NCBI RefSeq assembly: GCF_000374845.1 | Contig: NZ_KB895415.1 | Span: 472,912-536,911 of the forward strand | DNA from: Paenibacillus terrigena DSM 21567 | Lineage (GTDB): Bacteria; Bacillota; Bacilli; Paenibacillales; Paenibacillaceae | DNA length: 64,000 nucleotides | Reading direction: 5' to 3' | Shown: one piece after another, positions 43,878 through 53,050 of the stretch | How the letters are laid out: each line of letters begins with the position of its first letter | Numbering within the stretch: the first letter of the stretch is position 1 | Notes under the pieces: model-generated | What the model saw: only the letters and a program-made list of their open reading frames with translations | Told to the model about the DNA's origin: nothing | The model's database searches: none | Translations under genes and position numbers: made by a program

Positions 43878-43943
43878 ATACAGAAAAAAGCATATTTTCC
43901 TTCGATAACTCGCTATGATCGTTCTTTAAAATTTAAACTTTTC
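43878..43943 (-). promoter_or_regulatory. Glycosidase regulon promoter element, copy D
   Basis: Minus strand: GAAAAGTTTAAA then TTTTAAAGA, box 2 GAGTTATCGAAGG about 22 bp on, then CTTTTTTCTGTATG. Start of the importer-2 permease operon is about 70 bp downstream. It lies in the region shared with the divergent AraC gene, whose own expression it may also affect. Confidence 0.65.
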
Positions 43944-44038
43944 AATAATATTTGGATTTCCTACATGAATTATGGATACATCCGCAGGAATACCGATTCG
44001 AATGTAGAAAGAAAGTCATAGACAAAAGGAGGTCTGGT

Positions 44039-46327
44039 ATGTCTATTCCATTCAAGTTGCAATCTAATCGATTATATACGAAATTGCTATTGGCATTTAC
44101 CATCACCGTCACGATTCTGATCCTCGGTCTATCCGTCCTCTTGTACCGCAATTACAGTACAGCTTCTCTAGCTAACGAGAACAGGCTGAGAACATCGATG
44201 CTCAATCAGATTAGCTACAGCATGAATTACATGGATAATTTGGCGCATAAATTCATGTCATCCGTCATTGTCGGACCTAACGTTTCCAACCTCCTTTATC
44301 AAAAGAACGAAGACAAGATGGTGCTAGACAACGCTCTGCGAAATTTGGATATGCTCGTCGTCACGAATGATTACGTGCATTCGGTATACACCATCTCTCT
44401 CCCATTAGACCGGATCGCCTCGACAGAGGATGGAGGATTCTATTCCACAGATCGTTTTTACGATCAGGATGTGATCAACCTGCTTCAGAAGTGGGATAGC
44501 CATAATTCGCCCACCATGCCGATAGCCCGCATAATTCCAAGTGCAAATTCCCCTTCAGAATTCATCAACGTATATTCATACATCCTGCCTTTCCAGACGT
44601 ATTCTGACAAACATCCGAGCGAAGCGGTCGTTGTTAATATTAAGTCGAATGCCCTCCGTGAGCTTATCGCTTCATTAGATAACAAAACCGAAGCTGCAGA
44701 GAACGATATCATCGTGGTCGATCCGAATGGAACTGTCGTAAATCATGCTTCAGAAGGAATGTTTCTGCGAAACATTCGGGATGAGTCGTATGTTCAAACC
44801 GTCATTGCTTCAGATCATGCTTCGGGCACCTTTAAGACAAATATCGACGGCCAATCCTATACTATTGCCTTCGTGTCTTCACAAGCGTTGAATTGGAAAT
44901 TCATTAGCCGGATCTCAGACAAAACATTCATGTCTCCCGTGGATGCAGTTAAGTCCTCAACCCTATTCATCAGCATCATCGTGCTGCTCCTGGGATTTCT
45001 CTTTTCCCTCATCATGTCCAAGTCGATCTATTCTCCGTTCGGAAAGCTGCTTGAAACCGTTCGTCTGAAGAGCGATGAATGGGAGCAGAAACAGCGGAAT
45101 CAACGTCTATCCTTACGAAACCATTGGTTGAAGGATCGGTTGCTGGGGAATAAGGATGTGAGCCATACAGAACTGCCATCTATAAAGGCGGAGCTCGGCA
45201 TCAAGACGAATCTGGCCGGACCCCTTCGGATCATTGTATTTCGTCTGGATCATTATCGAATGTTTCTGGACAAGTATAATGAGAGAGAGCGCAGTCTGCT
45301 GAAATACGCCATCGCGAACATCATGGAAACGACGCTGTCCGGTCATTTGACCGGCGATGTGGTTGAAATGGATGCCGACAAGCTCGTATTGCTCCTGGAA
45401 TCCTCAGGTCAAGAAGAAGAGTCGGCAGATATTCTAACCCTAGTGCAGAACATCCAAAATTTGGTACAGGAATATTTGAATTTCTCGATTTCTGCCGCCG
45501 TCAGCGCGCCCATCGAGTCCCGCGCCCTGCTTAGCGAGGCATATTCTGATACGTTCGCTATATCGTTGTACCGGATGATTGCCGGACATGGCAGCATTCT
45601 TACGCCAGCCATTCGATCTTCGATCCGCTCGGAACCGTCGCCTTTCCCTGAAGGAAAGGTTAAGTTGCTGCTAGATTCGCTCAGACTCGGACATCTGGAT
45701 AAGGTCAGGAAGTACTTTGATGAATTTGTTCAAGCTTTGGTCGATGCGCCCTACGAAACGATGCTGTCCTCTTACATCCATCTCATGTTCATGGTCAGCA
45801 GTTCCTATCATTCCGTTGCAGATAACAATAACAATTCACGAATATCGAACGCGTTTCACACGTTTTTTTCCAAAATAGACTATTTCGAGACGGTTGAAGA
45901 GATTCACCAGACGTTCGAATCTTTGTTTAACGAAATCGTCTTGACTGCAGACGCCGTAAAACATAACAAACGCAAAATCGTCGTGGATCGTATTAAGAAA
46001 TTGATAGAGGATCAGTACCAAGATAAAAACCTGAATCTAAGCATCCTTGCCGAGGAGTTTCAAATGTCGAACGTTTATTTGGGAAGAGTCTTCAAAGAGT
46101 CGACAGGCGAATCCGTTGCCGAATACATTACAAAAGTTCGAATGGCTCGGGTCAAACAATTGCTGAACGATTCCAACTTGTCGACCAAAGAGATTCTGGA
46201 GCAATGCGGCTGGGAAGATCTGAATTATTTCTATACGCTGTTCAAGAAGCATTTCGGCCTATCGCTCACGCAATATAAAGTATTGATCAAAAGCGACGAT
46301 CAACAAGAGGTACAAGAAACGAGTTGA
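44039..46327 (+). CDS. Membrane-bound AraC-family sensor-regulator, importer 2
   Basis: 762 residues: transmembrane helix 1 (about 16-36), extracytoplasmic sensor (40-300), helix 2 (307-327), a cytoplasmic linker, and C-terminal AraC helix-turn-helix pair (about 645-750: LNLSILAEEFQMSNVYLGRVFK and STKEILEQCGWEDLNYFYTLFK). I start at ATG 44039 because AAAGGAGG precedes it; the frame extends upstream without a site. Divergent from importer 2 and convergent with the GH20 gene. It is the best candidate to bind the repeated two-box element before importer 2 and the secreted glycosidase genes (inference). Confidence 0.9.
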   Translation: MSIPFKLQSNRLYTKLLLAFTITVTILILGLSVLLYRNYSTASLANENRLRTSMLNQISYSMNYMDNLAHKFMSSVIVGPNVSNLLYQKNEDKMVLDNALRNLDMLVVTNDYVHSVYTISLPLDRIASTEDGGFYSTDRFYDQDVINLLQKWDSHNSPTMPIARIIPSANSPSEFINVYSYILPFQTYSDKHPSEAVVVNIKSNALRELIASLDNKTEAAENDIIVVDPNGTVVNHASEGMFLRNIRDESYVQTVIASDHASGTFKTNIDGQSYTIAFVSSQALNWKFISRISDKTFMSPVDAVKSSTLFISIIVLLLGFLFSLIMSKSIYSPFGKLLETVRLKSDEWEQKQRNQRLSLRNHWLKDRLLGNKDVSHTELPSIKAELGIKTNLAGPLRIIVFRLDHYRMFLDKYNERERSLLKYAIANIMETTLSGHLTGDVVEMDADKLVLLLESSGQEEESADILTLVQNIQNLVQEYLNFSISAAVSAPIESRALLSEAYSDTFAISLYRMIAGHGSILTPAIRSSIRSEPSPFPEGKVKLLLDSLRLGHLDKVRKYFDEFVQALVDAPYETMLSSYIHLMFMVSSSYHSVADNNNNSRISNAFHTFFSKIDYFETVEEIHQTFESLFNEIVLTADAVKHNKRKIVVDRIKKLIEDQYQDKNLNLSILAEEFQMSNVYLGRVFKESTGESVAEYITKVRMARVKQLLNDSNLSTKEILEQCGWEDLNYFYTLFKKHFGLSLTQYKVLIKSDDQQEVQETS

Positions 46328-46354
46328 TCGGAAATCAATTGATGGTTGAATGAG

Positions 46355-46394
46355 AAAAACCGTCCGGACTAAGCATTAGTCCGAACGGTTTTTT
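46355..46394. terminator. Bidirectional terminator, AACCGTCCGGAC family (copy 2)
   Basis: AAAAACCGTCCGGACTA and TAGTCCGAACGGTTTTT pair around five bases with one mismatch. It lies between the convergent AraC and GH20 genes and has T-runs on both strands. Confidence 0.88.
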
Positions 46395-46401
46395 GATGTT
46401 G

Positions 46402-49400
46402 CTAAGCTTCAATAATTTTCTTCGCAATCGCCGCAAGGTCAACAATGTCGATGACGCCATTGCCGTCCATATCGGCCGACTTATATTTGTTCCAATCCGG
46501 ATGCTCTTTGGTCATGCCATAATGCGCCGCTGCAATCGCAAGGTCGGCGATTGAGTATTTGCCGTCGTGGTTGACGTCGCCAGGCAATTCAATGGTCGCA
46601 GTCACTTCAACGGTCACGGATGCCGGTAGCGCTGCGCTCTCATGACCTTCCGCATTCCCGATCGACGCGCTTGTTACCGCGATCGTCCCGCTTGCGCTCT
46701 GCGGTACTTGCTTCGCTGCAAATTTCAGTTCTACTACGTCCGCATCATTCGTGATCGCATGGTCTGCTCCTAGACTTGCGATAATCAAACGAAGTTGTCC
46801 CGGTGTCTGCGCCGGCTGTGTATAGACTGTCAAGCCATCGAGAGCTGCGACCGCTTCCTTGAATTCATAAAGGTTCGGATCGTACTGGACTAGCATATCT
46901 TGAGCAAAAATCGGCTCATGTACCTGCTTCAGGCCGAGACGCACGGTAAACGGCTCGCCCTTCATGACCAAAGCCGGGCCTGTCAGCTTGACGGCGGCGA
47001 TCTGAATCACTTCATCGCCAATGTTGTCAATAATCTTCTGCATAGCAGCTCGATGTGCCTTTGCAGCGTCTGCTGTAAGAGCGGGATCTTTGGCGGCATC
47101 TTCCGCTTGCTTGATCTGGTCTTGCAGTTCTTTATAACGAGCTTCAGGTATCTGACCGGTATTATTGCCAGGCTGGTACGCTCCCAAAGCTTCTTTTGCT
47201 CTTTGGACTGCAAGCAGCAGCAAATCTCTCTGCTGGCTCTGGTAGACTTCAACTTCGAACAGAGAATAACCGTAGTTCCACTGCCAGCTGTCCTCAGAGG
47301 GATGATGCTTGGTGAAAAGAATACGAAGATAACGTGCCGGGATATTGTCCAGAAGGATAGTCTCTTCGCCACCCTTACCATTGGTAATCACTTTGGCGTC
47401 CTTGAAGGTTTCACCGTCCAGAGAAACCTGAATCTGGTATTCTTCGGCATATGCTTTCTCCCAATGGAGTATGACTTCACGCAGGGAATACTCACCGCCC
47501 AAATCGATCCTGAGCCACTCTGTTTTGCTAGGTTCATTGTTGTTGCTGCTATAGTTGGAGCCCCAGCGCGTTCCCAAATTACCGTCTGTTGCATTTGCAG
47601 CAATCATGCTGTTGTTTTTGAAAGAAGATGCCGTCGCAGGTTTATTCAACGCGATATTCTTATCTTCAACTTCTGTGGAACCGCCAAAATCGACTGCTGC
47701 TTCCTTGACCTCCTGATCGGACATGACATAATTATACAGTTTGAAATTATCCAGGCTGCCAACCAGACCGTAACCGATTTTCTCCAATGGCATATTCAGC
47801 GATGGAGAATCTACCCACCAGTATTGTCCAGTGAAGTCTTCTGGCTTTTTCGGGCCATACAGCGTAGAGACCAGTTCACCGTTCACATACAGCTTGTTGG
47901 TCTGCTCAAAATCAGTAAAATCAGATTTCCGCTTGGCTTCATCCGATACAAATGCGATCCGATAAGCGCGGCCTTTCTCAAAGGTATAATCATGCTTGAA
48001 GGTAAAGGCTTCACGGGAATAAGTGAGGGCGTAGGTGCCATCGCCCTGATTCTTCAGCGTAATCGACCGTTTTTCATGTCCGGTTGGTTTGCCGCTCTGT
48101 ATAGCGCCTTGCTGCACCGGCATTTCTTCTTCAAAAAGTGTTATATCTCCAGTCTGCTCCTCATCGATCGTCAGATCGAACATCGCGGTATACGGCCATT
48201 TCAGTGCGGAATGCTTCGCCTTCAGATAACCGTCGCCACGAAAGGTCAACTGCTTTCCCTCGATGCCATCGGTCAGTGTGCCGTTGGTCACGGTAGCGTC
48301 ATAGCCGTTGGGTGACTGATCCCGAACCGTTATACCGTCCAGCTTTTCCATATTAAAGTCATAGACCAGGCTGCCGTTCGATTTGATCGCTTTATTCAAG
48401 TTATCCAAGCCTGGACCGACACCGACCGTATCGACCTTTTCCTTGAACTGCGCATAGGATTCTCCCTCTTCGCGTCCATACCAGTAGGTCTGTGAGAATA
48501 TCGGAATCTGGCTCTGCTGTCTTGCAAAGATATCGTATACCGTAAAGCCAGCGAACATGCCTCTATCGTTCCAGATCAAGCTGGTGCCGCCAATGATGTT
48601 CGGATGCCCTTCCGGGAATACCATGCCACCGCCGTACCAGCCGGTCATATCGCCCGCGCTTAGCTCACGATACAGACGCTCTTGATCTAAAAAATCCGAG
48701 AAGCCGATCTGGCCACCTGGTACGATATACCAACGGTGGTCGCCGTTTACAATTCGATGACCCTGATCCATTAAGGCCTTAACGCCGCCCGTCACTTCTT
48801 CCCATTTCCAGAAGTTGATAATCGGTTCTGTAGGGAGATCGGGATACGCCTCATTCCGAAGTGAAGCATCCGAATCCCAAGCAAACGGCTGCACGTGATA
48901 GGTGTTCATCAGTTTATCGTACATATGCTCAGCATAGGCGCGTAGATCATTTTTGTTGCCAGAGTACTCGTCCATGCCGACATCGAATGCATCCGTTACA
49001 ATGACTGGGTCCGTGCCGCCGAGATACTCTTCCAGCACTTCGTCCATCAGATCAAATACCTTTTGTCTTGCACCGTTAGCCCTCAGGTCAAAGTGTGTCG
49101 CATCCATACCCAGATTCTTATATTTCTCAGGGGAATCCGGATACTTACCCAGATTGATGAACTGCCGCGCATGTGCGGGACCGTCGATCTCCGTGATGAT
49201 GCGTACGCCATAGTCCATAGCGTCATACTGGAACTGACGGTATTCCTCTTTGGTGTAATGACCGTCTGTACTGGTCAGGTGCGGGATCTTCGATTCCAGG
49301 CGGAATGCGCTATAATTATTAAAAGTATCTTCACTCAGATGCGCCTGAAAATCGGTAAACTTATACCAGGCAGCATACTTCACGACGTCTTTCAAATACC

Positions 49401-51837
49401 ACATAGGAAAGTATTTACGGCCGATATCGAGCATGAACTTACGTATTTCATAGTTCGGATAGTCCGCTGCCACCCCTTTTGCGATGGTCTGGTTACCCGA
49501 TGTCAGTATTCCCTGCAGGACACTTCTAGTACCAAAAAAGACGCCGCGATAGGCATTGCCTGTGATGGTAACATAGTCGCCGACTTCCATCGTGTAGCCT
49601 TGCTCACCGAGGTTCGCTTCAGCTTGGGTCATTGTCAAGACAATGTCGCCTGAGCGCGGGGCATCTTCGGAAATATGTACATTCAGATCAAATAATTCCT
49701 TAATATCCGATTTCGTAATTTCGGCAGCCTTACGCAGCTTTGTACTTTCAGTGGCCGAAACAATGATGCGCGATCCTTCCTTTAGTGCAAACGTGCCGCC
49801 GTTCTCACCGCGCCATTCCTGTAGAGACGGGACAACCTTTGGCATCGGATTTGAACCGGTGGTGCCGGAACCCCTGACGGTGATCCACTTGTTCTGAACC
49901 AATTCTTCCTTACCATCCTTCGTGTTCTTTACCACATAGGTGATCTGTACCTTCTTATCGACCAGCGGCTGATGAAGAATCTTGCCCTTGTCATTGATCA
50001 CGATATCATTTTCACTGGCAAACAGCTTGGCTGTGATCTCTCCACCTGCCAATGTGTACTCCGGCATCTGGGTCGATGTCGCCGGATCGATCACCATATT
50101 GGCTAGATTCTTCTCTACTTTAGCTACCGCATCCTTCATCATATCCTGCGAATTGTTACGATTAGCCTCATATTCCTGTACGATCTCTTCCGGTGTAAGT
50201 ACTACACGATAGACCTTGACTTCGTCAATTAGTGAATTGATGCGATAACCGCCCGCACCATCCGCACCGATGTTGAACGGAAGGTTAGTGGTTGCAGACT
50301 CGCCTTTCGCCTTCTTTAACGAGGTGGACGCGATCTGCTTGCCGTCTACATACAGTAGGCTGTCACCCGAACGGTCCAGCGTTGCAGCAACGTAATGCCA
50401 ATTACCGTCGTAAACCTTCCCTGCCGTACCAGGAACGATGTTCTCGTATCTGGCGCTCTTATTAGCTGGTGCAAAGGTGGTATAGAACTGCCCCTGGCCC
50501 TGAACCACAGCCATGCCGGGATTACCGCCACTGTTCCAGTCCTTATCGCCGAGCACGGCCGACCATGTACCCGGATTGGACGCCTTATACCAGAATGCGA
50601 CCGAATAATTATCCGTTCCAAGTTTCAGATCTTCGGTCATTTTGGCAACCGAAACATAGCCGTCCTTGGTCGAAAGTGCCTGGCCGAGATTGGTCAGACT
50701 TTTCTCATAAGCGACTTTACCGACCGCCTTACCGTCGTTGCCTCGGCCGGTCTGATCCTTAAGCGGATCGACCCCATCAAATGACCAGTGCGCGACCATA
50801 TCAGCCGGTACTGGCTCCAGAGCCTTGATTGCAGCCTCGAGCGCATCGACCTCTTTATTGACAGCATCCTGCGTTGAGGTATTGGTAGCGCTTTCTACTT
50901 TACTCACAGCTTCCGCCAGCGCGGCTAGCGACTTTTCAGTATATAAGTTGGTCTTCTGCAGCAGCGCCTTAGCCTTAACTAGCTTTTTATCCAGCAGTTG
51001 CGTTGAAACCTCGGATTCATCCAGTAGTTCATAGGTCGCCAGCAGCAGCCGGTGATCCGAACCAATACCCTCTCCATCGTCGGCCTTTACCTCGACCACA
51101 CGCATGTTGCGCGTTGTGATAATGTTGTCAATCGCATTCGTCTGCATGCTTGCATCAACCGGGATGTAGGTATCAAGCCACTTTCCCTTATACCCGTTGG
51201 CAATATTGAACTCCCCCAGGAACAAGTCAAACTCGTCGTTATTCTCCTGTGCGTTGAAGTCGCCGGTCAGAACTTTATATTCGGCCGTGTCGGCTTCCAT
51301 TGCATTGCGCACCGCTTCCATCTGCACACGGCGGATGTTCTGATCCTCCCATGTCAGATGCGTATTGTAAACAGCAATCGTTTTGCCGCCAACTTTCATC
51401 TCAGCGCGCTGGTAGCCTCGGCCCTCGTACCTGCCGGACTCGAGAGCTGCACCGCTTTCCTGAACGATTGCATAATCGGCAACAATGCCCACGCCATATG
51501 CCCCACCGCCGTAATCAATATTCTTTCGGAACGATTTCGCAGCAAACCCCCCCTTGTTGCGAATCACTTCTAGCATGTCTGTATTGTTTCGGGACGTATA
51601 AACATCCACCTCTTGAAATCCGGCAACGTCTACGTTGTGTAGTCGCAGCAGACTCGCAATTTTCCCTAGATCGGGATGCTGATTGGCTGCGATATTGTAT
51701 GAGGCGATCGTCAACTGCGGCGGTGCAGCATCCGCCGACGAATCCTGCTGCTGTAATGCTGCCGCTGGCGACACGCCCATTGACAGGGCAATAGCTATGC
51801 TTAGCAAGCCGGCCACTGCTCGTTTTAATTTTTTCAA
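46402..51837 (-). CDS. Secreted EEP-GH20 multidomain protein with C-terminal cohesin and dockerin
   Basis: 1811 residues. Order: signal peptide 1-28; endonuclease/exonuclease/phosphatase (EEP) domain about 41-272 (ASYNIA, GFQEVD, TGDFNAQ, IGSDHRL catalytic segments); helical FIVAR-like 283-343; LamG-like 345-547; GH20 N-terminal domain about 665-790; GH20 TIM barrel about 795-1120 with the catalytic Asp956-Glu957 pair (VGMDEYSG); LamG-like about 1150-1380; F5/8-type C (CBM32-like) 1393-1533; helical FIVAR-like 1540-1605; cohesin 1617-1748; dockerin 1752-1811. GH20 enzymes release beta-linked GlcNAc/GalNAc. The EEP-GH20 fusion is unusual. Start is TTG with GGAGG eight bases upstream. Its own promoter element (copy A) and terminator make it a single-gene unit. 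Confidence 0.88.
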   Translation of the reverse strand: MKKLKRAVAGLLSIAIALSMGVSPAAALQQQDSSADAAPPQLTIASYNIAANQHPDLGKIASLLRLHNVDVAGFQEVDVYTSRNNTDMLEVIRNKGGFAAKSFRKNIDYGGGAYGVGIVADYAIVQESGAALESGRYEGRGYQRAEMKVGGKTIAVYNTHLTWEDQNIRRVQMEAVRNAMEADTAEYKVLTGDFNAQENNDEFDLFLGEFNIANGYKGKWLDTYIPVDASMQTNAIDNIITTRNMRVVEVKADDGEGIGSDHRLLLATYELLDESEVSTQLLDKKLVKAKALLQKTNLYTEKSLAALAEAVSKVESATNTSTQDAVNKEVDALEAAIKALEPVPADMVAHWSFDGVDPLKDQTGRGNDGKAVGKVAYEKSLTNLGQALSTKDGYVSVAKMTEDLKLGTDNYSVAFWYKASNPGTWSAVLGDKDWNSGGNPGMAVVQGQGQFYTTFAPANKSARYENIVPGTAGKVYDGNWHYVAATLDRSGDSLLYVDGKQIASTSLKKAKGESATTNLPFNIGADGAGGYRINSLIDEVKVYRVVLTPEEIVQEYEANRNNSQDMMKDAVAKVEKNLANMVIDPATSTQMPEYTLAGGEITAKLFASENDIVINDKGKILHQPLVDKKVQITYVVKNTKDGKEELVQNKWITVRGSGTTGSNPMPKVVPSLQEWRGENGGTFALKEGSRIIVSATESTKLRKAAEITKSDIKELFDLNVHISEDAPRSGDIVLTMTQAEANLGEQGYTMEVGDYVTITGNAYRGVFFGTRSVLQGILTSGNQTIAKGVAADYPNYEIRKFMLDIGRKYFPMWYLKDVVKYAAWYKFTDFQAHLSEDTFNNYSAFRLESKIPHLTSTDGHYTKEEYRQFQYDAMDYGVRIITEIDGPAHARQFINLGKYPDSPEKYKNLGMDATHFDLRANGARQKVFDLMDEVLEEYLGGTDPVIVTDAFDVGMDEYSGNKNDLRAYAEHMYDKLMNTYHVQPFAWDSDASLRNEAYPDLPTEPIINFWKWEEVTGGVKALMDQGHRIVNGDHRWYIVPGGQIGFSDFLDQERLYRELSAGDMTGWYGGGMVFPEGHPNIIGGTSLIWNDRGMFAGFTVYDIFARQQSQIPIFSQTYWYGREEGESYAQFKEKVDTVGVGPGLDNLNKAIKSNGSLVYDFNMEKLDGITVRDQSPNGYDATVTNGTLTDGIEGKQLTFRGDGYLKAKHSALKWPYTAMFDLTIDEEQTGDITLFEEEMPVQQGAIQSGKPTGHEKRSITLKNQGDGTYALTYSREAFTFKHDYTFEKGRAYRIAFVSDEAKRKSDFTDFEQTNKLYVNGELVSTLYGPKKPEDFTGQYWWVDSPSLNMPLEKIGYGLVGSLDNFKLYNYVMSDQEVKEAAVDFGGSTEVEDKNIALNKPATASSFKNNSMIAANATDGNLGTRWGSNYSSNNNEPSKTEWLRIDLGGEYSLREVILHWEKAYAEEYQIQVSLDGETFKDAKVITNGKGGEETILLDNIPARYLRILFTKHHPSEDSWQWNYGYSLFEVEVYQSQQRDLLLLAVQRAKEALGAYQPGNNTGQIPEARYKELQDQIKQAEDAAKDPALTADAAKAHRAAMQKIIDNIGDEVIQIAAVKLTGPALVMKGEPFTVRLGLKQVHEPIFAQDMLVQYDPNLYEFKEAVAALDGLTVYTQPAQTPGQLRLIIASLGADHAITNDADVVELKFAAKQVPQSASGTIAVTSASIGNAEGHESAALPASVTVEVTATIELPGDVNHDGKYSIADLAIAAAHYGMTKEHPDWNKYKSADMDGNGVIDIVDLAAIAKKIIEA

Positions 51838-52043
51838 AGTCCTTACCTCCTGTTCCTCTTCTCCTTTTTCATTTGCGTGAGCAGGGATATCCCACCCTCC
51901 TTTGTCGCCCTGCGAGCAATTTCAAGTTCATCTTCTTGTCGAGCTCCTCAAGCCGATACACCCCAATACACATCATCCATCATGATCAAAAATATGAAGT
52001 CCTGCTTATTTGCACCTTTACACTAATGGATCTGAAACATCTT

Positions 52044-52111
52044 GAATACAGAAAAAAGTAGATCTTCCTCTGAAAAATAGCGATCGCGTATCTTTAAAAT
52101 AAGCACTTTTC
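52044..52111 (-). promoter_or_regulatory. Glycosidase regulon promoter element, copy A
   Basis: Minus strand: box 1 GAAAAGTGCTTA then TTTTAAAGA, box 2 CTATTTTTCAGAGG, so TATTTT..AGA recurs with 22-bp spacing; then CTTTTTTCTGTATT. TGTATT is a candidate -10. Nearly the same as copy B. Drives the GH20 gene. Confidence 0.7.
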
Positions 52112-52127
52112 ATTAAATTGATGAGAA

Positions 52128-52163
52128 AAACCGCTCGGACGATCGCGATCGTCCGAGCGGTTT
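52128..52163 (-). terminator. Terminator, AACCGTCCGGAC family (copy 3), perfect palindrome
   Basis: A perfect 36-bp palindrome, AAACCGCTCGGACGATCG and its complement with no unpaired loop bases in the DNA (the RNA would open four), after the GH29-like gene. Confidence 0.85.
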
Positions 52164-52178
52164 GTGTTAGATGTGTTA

Positions 52179-53050
52179 CTAGGCTTCAATAATTTTCTTT
52201 GCAATCGCCGCAAGGTCAACAATGTCGATCACGCCATTGCCGTCCACGTCAGCCGACTTAAACTTGTTCCATTCTGGATGCTGCTGAGTCATGCCGTAAT
52301 GTGCCGCTGCGATGGCAAGGTCGGCGATTGAGTATTTGCCGTCGTGGTTGACGTCGCCCGGCAATTCAGGCGTAGCCGTCACTTCAACGGTCACCGACGT
52401 CGGAAGCGCATTGCTTTCCTGCCCTTGCGCATCCCCGATCGTTGCACTTGTCACTGCAATCGATCCGCTTGCACTTTGCGGTACTTGCTTTGCCGCAAAT
52501 TTCAGCTCGATCAAATCAGCATCGCTTGCGATCGCATGATCTGTCCCTAGACTTGCAAGAATCAAACGAATTTGTCCAGGCGTCTGCGTTGGCTGTTTGT
52601 ATACCGTTAAGCCATCGCGTATCGGAACCGCATCCTGGAATTCATAGAGATTCGGATCATACTGGATCAGCATATCTTGTGCAAAGACCGGTTCATGCAC
52701 CTGCTTCAGACCAAGGCGAACAGTAAATAAATCGCCCTTCAATACCGAAGCAGGACCTGTCAGCTGAACAGCCGTTTGCTGCGCATCACGCTTCGTTACT
52801 TGCACCTGCGCCGTTACCGTTTCGCCGCCATAGGATGCGCTGATCGTCGTGCTTCCTTCTGCGATCCCCGTTAATACGCCTTTATTATCGATGGCAGCAA
52901 TTGTTCTATCTGCGATCGTGAATACGGCGAGCGAAGTGACATCCTTCACCGTACCGGAGTCGCCATAGGTTGCTGTCACAACTGTTGGCAGTTTATCGCC
53001 AATAGCTATACTGTAGGACGGTTGATTCAGACTAAGCGTAAACGCTTCGG
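52179..53050. repeat. 3' repeat shared by the array genes (cohesin-dockerin coding)
   Basis: About 600 bp of cohesin-dockerin coding sequence recurs at 46402-46990, 52179-52800, 58188-58800 and 63399-64000. Between the second and third genes the match extends upstream over a Big_2 domain (to about 53050 and 59060), and 52447-52580 is identical to 58456-58589 (134 bp). These are direct repeats 5-6 kb apart. Confidence 0.85.

Larger units (their letters stand above)
51838..52178. other. Promoter-terminator spacer between GH20 and GH29-like genes
   Basis: Holds the GH20 leader of about 200 bp (51838-52038, no feature recognised), regulon element copy A (52044-52111) and the terminator of the GH29-like gene (52128-52163). 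The two signals lie 16 bp apart. No gene. Confidence 0.7.

Noticed and set aside
46900..48315. 471-codon plus-strand open frame opposite the GH20 gene
   Set aside because: Antisense of a gene with clear domains; its translation is rich in Cys, Phe and Ile with no recognisable motif and no ribosome binding site.
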